Shown here piece after piece: positions 59,522 to 64,000 of a stretch of 64,000 bases of DNA. Position numbers and translations under genes: made by a program. Position 1 is the first letter of the stretch. The number at the start of each line of letters is the position of its first letter. Under the pieces are notes generated by a model. The model was not told where the DNA came from. It saw nothing but the letters and a program-made list of their open reading frames with translations, and searched no databases. Origin of the DNA: Picocystis sp. L7 (Eukaryota; Chlorophyta; Picocystophyceae; Picocystales; Picocystaceae); NCBI GenBank assembly GCA_020975725.1, contig QXJR01000008.1, positions 1 through 64,000 of the forward strand, in the 5' to 3' direction.

Positions 59522-60404
59522 GCATCAGGAGGTAGGTCCGGCGACATTTTTGCAACTCAGGGGCTGAGCCAGAAGCTCCGCTCTCAATTCAACGAAAGGA
59601 CACTTGCACCGCATCGTTTCTGAAAGTGGCTACTTTTCCCATGGTGATATTGGGAGGGTTGGAGAAGGCTTTGGCACATGCAACGCTGTCCACCTTCCAA
59701 CGCAATCATAGCTTTTATGGCCATGAAGATGATGGAGAAATTTTGAGTTGCTCCAATGCCTTTGGAGACGGTTCCGTTCAGGCAAGAGCTTCTCTGCACA
59801 TGGTTATACCAACTGCGCCGTTACTCATTGTTCCCCATGGCGTTTGCAACCTTGGTGATATGGGGTGGCTCCGTTCGAATTGGATATTCCCTCCCTTCGT
59901 GGTCCATGCATGTCCCGTAGATTTTTGTGTGCTGTAGGCCTTGTGGGTTGGAAGGGCAGATCATGCGTGGGTCTGGCATTTGGTGTGCATGGGACTGGGC
60001 CTTGATTTGTCCCGGAAAGTTTTGTTAGGAACACCTATTCCCATTTTATTGGAACTGATCATGGGATGCTATGGCCACCGGAATTGCAACAAACAACCAT
60101 TTTTCACTGTGCGCATTGCACACCTGCAGGACAGAGCGCGTTCCCTGCTGAGCAACACGAATAAAGAGTTGGCTTTTCTCTTCTCTGCTCCCTGTCGTTT
60201 TCCATCCAGGCTGGTGTGTCCCTGCAACTTGCATTCCAGTGGCATGGTCTGCAGAGTTGTCCCTCTCTTGCATCTATTTTCCATTCCCTGTTCTTGTCTT
60301 GAGTCGCAGTGCTCAGGGACACCAATGTCCTGCAATCCTGGAAGGGGACCATGGACCCAACCTACATCCCAAGCATCAAACCTGTCGATTGACCGACGAG
60401 GAAG
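59522..60404. other. Spacer with one unsupported open frame
   Basis: An 883-bp gap between plus-strand genes. A frame of 99 codons (ATG 59641 to 59937, MVILGGLEKALAHATLST...) has somewhat protein-like composition but no recognised family and no sign of splicing to neighbours. The region is less GC-rich than average. AATAAA occurs at about 60162. Confidence 0.35.
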
Positions 60405-60740
60405 ATGCCGCCATGCGCACGCGCTCCTGCTAATTCGCCGCGCCTGTCGCGTCGTGGCTCTGCCGCCGTGCTCTTCGGGACGTTCCTGACGCGCGTGAAG
60501 CCGTGCATGGCGGATCCAGCGGATTCGGAGCTCGTGCAGGAGCTGCTTCGTAAGAGTCGCGCCAACCAGGAGAAGAACAACCAGGAACGATTGGATCGCT
60601 ATTACAAACGAGACTGGGCCATCAACAAAATCGTGGGAAAGGAAGTGCTGCCTGAACCATGTGATCCAAGAGACGTGGAACTGGGATACAAGTGCCGGAA
60701 CTTGCTGCCAAGAACACCAGAAGAGAAAGGCAAGCGATGA
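60405..60740 (+). CDS. Small protein, probably organelle-targeted, unknown
   Basis: A 111-residue protein. The first 34 residues (MPPCARAPANSPRLSRRGSA) lack acidic residues and look like a transit peptide or presequence. The mature part is one charged helix then a Cys/Pro-rich tail: ADPADSELVQELLRKSRANQ, EKNNQERLDRYYKRDWAINK, then PEPCDPRDVELGYKCRNLLP. The patterned, charged sequence looks conserved rather than random; no family name can be given with confidence. An alternative start is the Met before ADPADSE (60507). Convergent with the aldo-keto reductase, 104 bp away. Confidence 0.65.
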   Translation: MPPCARAPANSPRLSRRGSAAVLFGTFLTRVKPCMADPADSELVQELLRKSRANQEKNNQERLDRYYKRDWAINKIVGKEVLPEPCDPRDVELGYKCRNLLPRTPEEKGKR

Positions 60741-60844
60741 AGATGGAAAAGGTGCGGACGGACACAGAGGCCACCCGTCGCAGGGCAGATGTACATTACA
60801 ATGCCACGCTACATGAACACAAAAGGCGATACCGACCAAGAGGC

Positions 60845-61984
60845 CTAATCGACCAACGACGGGTTGCGAAATTGGATGTGCACCTCATCGATGGCTTTGA
60901 GGATGTCCTCGTCCAAATCCACGAATGACTCCAAGTTCTCTTTCAGCTGTTCCACGCTGGTGGCACCAACGATCGTGCTGGGGATGTACCAGCGAGAGCG
61001 ACAAAAGGCATAACCCAACTGCGCTGGGGTCATGCCTGCCTCCTTTGCAATTTTGAGGTACCCCTTGATGGCGTTTTCCATCCTCGGCGTGTTGAAACGG
61101 TCATACCTACCTTCGAATTGGGAGAAGCGAGATCCTTCCGGCATGGCTCCGTCCAAGTATTTCCCAGTGAGCGCTCCACCCGCCAGCGCGCTCCAAGGCA
61201 ACAGCCCAACGTTCAAGTGGGATGGCGCGCAGGCTTCCGCGAGCTCTGACTCGAACAACCGATGCACAAGAGAAAACTGGTTCTGCACGGTCACGGGGCG
61301 TTGTGCGCCCAGTTGGTCTGCAGCCATGCAGTGCTGCATGACCCCGTAGGTTGTCTCGTTGCTAAGACCCCAGTGTCTGATTTTTCCTTCGTCGATCAGT
61401 TCTTGGATGGCTCCCACCTGTTCCACGAACGGTATGGCTTCCCACTCCTTGGAGGGATCGTATTGTTGGCTGCCGAAGCTCGGCACGTACCGATCGGGCC
61501 AATGCAGCTGGATGAGATCGATGTAATCGGTTTGGAGCCTCCGGAGCTCTCCTTCCACGGCCAATCGGATGCTGTTTCGATCCAGCTTGGGGTTCTCCTC
61601 TTCTCCGCGTGGCACGGTGCGATTGGCCGGCACCCAAGCCAATCCCACAGACCTTCCACTGACTTTGGAGGCCACCACCACGTCTTCTCGACGTTGTCCA
61701 CGCAGCCACCTTCCCACGTACTCCGAGGTCCTTCCTTGGGTGTCCCGCATGGGCATCACGGGATAGATCTCCGCCGTGTCGATGAAGTTGACGCCGCGTT
61801 CCCACGCGTACGTGAGCTGTGCGTGCGCTTCGGCTTCGTTGTTCTGCTGTCCAAACGTCATCGTTCCCAGACACGCCTCAGACACCTGCAAGGACGTGTC
61901 GCCCACTCGCACCCGCTTCAAGGCTCGTCCGCCAGAAGGGGGTGCCACTGCAGGGCTCGTGGCAGACGCCATTGCCTTGGCCAT
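60845..61984 (-). CDS. Aldo-keto reductase, Tas type
   Basis: A 379-residue TIM-barrel oxidoreductase. The catalytic set is visible: Asp and Tyr in FIDTAEIYPV, Lys in VVASKVSG, His in LIQLHWPDRYVPSFG. VPMRDTQGRTSEYVGRWL and the long insert after ASKVSGR are typical of E. coli Tas and plant plastid relatives. The NADPH site GATSVEQLKENL is near the C-terminus. The substrate is unknown. The start at 61984 (MAKAMASATSPAVAP) gives a short Ala/Ser-rich leader; the frame stays open 445 codons further upstream but is promoter-like sequence. Divergent from the partial membrane gene. Confidence 0.93.
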   Translation of the reverse strand: MAKAMASATSPAVAPPSGGRALKRVRVGDTSLQVSEACLGTMTFGQQNNEAEAHAQLTYAWERGVNFIDTAEIYPVMPMRDTQGRTSEYVGRWLRGQRREDVVVASKVSGRSVGLAWVPANRTVPRGEEENPKLDRNSIRLAVEGELRRLQTDYIDLIQLHWPDRYVPSFGSQQYDPSKEWEAIPFVEQVGAIQELIDEGKIRHWGLSNETTYGVMQHCMAADQLGAQRPVTVQNQFSLVHRLFESELAEACAPSHLNVGLLPWSALAGGALTGKYLDGAMPEGSRFSQFEGRYDRFNTPRMENAIKGYLKIAKEAGMTPAQLGYAFCRSRWYIPSTIVGATSVEQLKENLESFVDLDEDILKAIDEVHIQFRNPSLVD

Positions 61985-63001
61985 GACGCAAAAAGAAGCC
62001 AGGATGGCGCGCTTCCAAGCCGCGATGCGCGTCTGTACGACGTGGCACGAGCGAGGGCCATCCCCCACCACCCGAAAACCCACCTTTGTTCGTCCTTTTC
62101 GCCTCCCATTTCCACCCCCGATCGAGAGGGAAACAGAGTCCTGTAAAGGGGACGAGAAAAGGGACGAAACGCCCTTTTCTTCGAACGATACAGGGGCGGA
62201 AGAAACGGTACGGGGACGGTCTCCGGTTCGAAGGTTTCCGATCGAACCCGAAGTCGATCCCCTTTCCAAAGGGAGATCCACGCCCTTTCGAACCCGAAGG
62301 GATCGGGATTGGGACCACGAAGCGCCACGTCGGCGGAAGCGATTCGCATCGACGTCGACGCCGCGAAGCAGGCGCCAGTGGAGAGCGACCGAACAGACGC
62401 GCCTGCGAAGGGAAAGGTTTCTTCCGGGTGCGTGCTCGGGGAACAGGGTCGACTGAAGGACGTGGCGTGACGTCTCGGAGGGGAAGGACGAGGAGAGAGA
62501 CCGTCCATGCTTCTTCGACACGTGGACGAGCGACGAAATCTCTTCGTGGTGGGAAAAGCTGACCCTGAACGGCGTGGAAAATCGCTTGTTGCTTGATTGT
62601 TTGCATTCGCAGCGTCGTTCGTGGTGGGACACGGCCAGCTGCAGTGGACCGAAGGGACCGACCGTCCGACTTGGGATTGGGACGCGGTTCGTTCGATCCG
62701 TGTCTCCGGTCGTGTCCAGCGTCCCTGTTCCTCCGTGTGCTTCGGATTCGTCGTCGCGCACGTCCGACGAGGAAGGATTGTGTTCGCGAGCGCGTCGCTT
62801 CGTTGCACCTCGGTTTCGCCTCGGTTCGATTCCCCTTTCGAACCCGCGGCCCTTCGGGTTCGAACCGGACTCCGAGTCCCTTTCAGACCCGAAGCGTAGA
62901 ACGAGCTCGAGCGGGCGCGTCCCCTCGGCCCCATTTGCTCCAGGGGCGGTAGATTGGGGGACCCCACCCAGGAAGGATCCATCCACGTGGACAAAAAGGA
63001 C
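61985..63001. promoter_or_regulatory. Divergent promoter region with dense TTCGAA palindromes
   Basis: A 1017-bp gap between divergent starts. It has five TTCGAA sites (62180, 62227, 62287, 62837, 62859) against about 0.25 expected, often as CCTTTCGAACCCG or GGGTTCGAACCGG (62856-62868). Long open frames here on both strands are Arg/Ser/Pro-rich and not genes. Confidence 0.5.
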
Positions 63002-64000
63002 ATGGTGGACGTCAGGAGCGTTGACATGGAGCACATGAGGGTCCGAAGAGAAGACCCTGTTGCTTCGGACGCGTGCCAGGTGGAAACGGACCCGCAGAGT
63101 TGGCGGGAAGGGCCGGCAGGTGCTGGGAGGGAACAGGTTTGGGATCTGGAACAAGGTGCGGAGCCAGAGCGGTTCCAAGATGCAGAAGAAAACACACACC
63201 AAGTCATAGTAAGGATCCCCGAGGAAAACACGGAGACGCAAGAGGAGGTGGTAGGGAGAGGAATCTCCAGCGGGAGGCAGAATGGTTCTGGCACAGTGGC
63301 AGAAACGACGCAAGGACACTCAGGTACTACGAGGACGGCAGATCCCCACCGTGCACCCAACATGGAGCTTGTTCCAACAACAAGCTGTGGAACTCTGCCA
63401 GTCAGTGATAACCTGCCGAACTTTTTGTCGTTTCGCAATGAGTCCTCTGCGGACGACTTTCACATCTTGGTGATTCAAGACCCAGACGGTTTGGTGTCTA
63501 ACATTGTCTGGAAAGGGCAGGGAGAACGAGTTGGGACCACCGAAGGGGATACACAGCACCGCGAGCAGGTTTCCACAACCCAAGAGGAAACACAGCACCA
63601 CGAGCATCCTGTTGAAATCGTACGGCAACCGTGGACGCACGAATCCACCATTTATGACCTCCACGATCCCCATGCGCTGCTGATCTTCAAAATTTTGTGC
63701 GCTTTACTTGCCTTGGACGTCCTCTATACCCTGGCCATCTTCATATACACCATGATTGGGACCGATCCAGTTGATGATTCTCTCAAGTTTGATCCTGCCG
63801 TGCCCTTTTTGCTTCCAATACTGTCAGGGAGGGGGCTGGCGTTTCTTCTTTTAGGTGGTACCATCATTGTCTGCATTGCAGCCTACCTCGGCGGCAAGCA
63901 GGTCCGGACAAGCCTTCTCGTTTTTTCTTTCCTTGCATGTATAGCACTAGTGATTGTTTCAGCAGTGGATGCCTTTTCTCTGGAAACCATTGTGAAGGCT
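63002..64000 (+). CDS. N-terminal part of a multi-pass membrane protein, cut by window edge
   Basis: From ATG 63002 the frame is open to the last base (333 codons seen). Residues 1-210 are polar, Glu/Gln/Thr-rich and probably cytosolic. At least three spans follow: about 222-250 (LLIFKILCALLALDVLYTLA), 265-297 (LAFLLLGGTIIVCIAAYLGG) and 299-325 (LLVFSFLACIALVIVSAVDA). No signal peptide and no recognised family. A stop at 62897-62899 and no ATG between fix the start. Codon use is less GC-biased in the membrane part than in neighbouring genes. Confidence 0.7.
   Translation, partial: MVDVRSVDMEHMRVRREDPVASDACQVETDPQSWREGPAGAGREQVWDLEQGAEPERFQDAEENTHQVIVRIPEENTETQEEVVGRGISSGRQNGSGTVAETTQGHSGTTRTADPHRAPNMELVPTTSCGTLPVSDNLPNFLSFRNESSADDFHILVIQDPDGLVSNIVWKGQGERVGTTEGDTQHREQVSTTQEETQHHEHPVEIVRQPWTHESTIYDLHDPHALLIFKILCALLALDVLYTLAIFIYTMIGTDPVDDSLKFDPAVPFLLPILSGRGLAFLLLGGTIIVCIAAYLGGKQVRTSLLVFSFLACIALVIVSAVDAFSLETIVKA

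Noticed and set aside
59641-59937. 99-codon open frame downstream of the LysM gene
   Set aside because: No homology recognised and no splice link; left as an unsupported frame in a spacer.
61985-63319. 445-codon N-terminal extension of the aldo-keto reductase
   Set aside because: It is TTCGAA-rich promoter sequence without protein character, and family members start near the ATG at 61984.

Overview
The window is nuclear DNA of a compact, intron-poor photosynthetic eukaryote. Genes sit about every 1.8 kb on both strands, nearly all are single open frames, and many carry basic, Ser/Ala/Arg-rich N-terminal extensions like plastid or mitochondrial targeting peptides. Phototroph markers are a NARA5-type plastid pfkB kinase, a second plant-type pfkB protein (At1g06730 type), a J-domain protein with a 4Fe-4S ferredoxin module, class II DAHP synthase, diaminopimelate decarboxylase and a plastid-like DedA protein. 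AATAAA lies at or near several stop codons, unlike the TGTAA signal usual in core chlorophytes. Low intron density, GC-rich genes and AATAAA would fit an intron-poor red alga or another compact alga; the species cannot be fixed from sequence alone.

Layout. 1-3190: a short possible gene end, then sequence with a candidate LTR plus primer-binding site and no recognisable gene. 3191-21285: EFR3, ZNG1-type CobW GTPase, DDX56/Dbp9 helicase, MND1, a SAP protein with a Jupiter/HN1-like tail, class II DAHP synthase, tomosyn, GRWD1 and NOP16. 21545-23763: a spliced KDM5/JMJ14-like JmjN-JmjC protein. 23764-27573: a gene-poor stretch with an AT-rich island. 27574-43054: a small spliced gene, DHHC acyltransferase, ABCG transporter, a lipid-modified mini-protein, MPDU1, MPV17-like, LysA, NARA5, an O6-alkylguanine alkyltransferase overlapping a COA3-like gene, and a SpoU methyltransferase. 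43101-64000: proline dehydrogenase, a new-looking three-repeat Cys-rich membrane protein, a small membrane protein, ferredoxin-J protein, pfkB protein, DedA, SLX1, 3-ketodihydrosphingosine reductase, USP12/46, ATXR2-like SET protein, a spliced membrane-anchored LysM protein, a small conserved-looking protein, a Tas-type aldo-keto reductase and the start of a multi-pass membrane protein running off the edge.

Organisation. Genes are arranged mostly as divergent and convergent pairs. Convergent gaps are about 46-315 bp. Divergent gaps are mostly about 340-1100 bp; several hold tandem repeats or strand-biased low-complexity tracts, and two share the palindromic 13-mer GGGTTCGAACCGG. Introns are proposed in only three genes (four introns, 113-300 nt, with CTAAC/CTGAC-like branch sites). 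Themes are ribosome assembly (DDX56, GRWD1, NOP16, SpoU), recombination and repair (MND1, SLX1, alkyltransferase), plastid metabolism and proteostasis, and membrane traffic and lipid biology (tomosyn, EFR3, DHHC, KDSR, MPDU1, ABCG).
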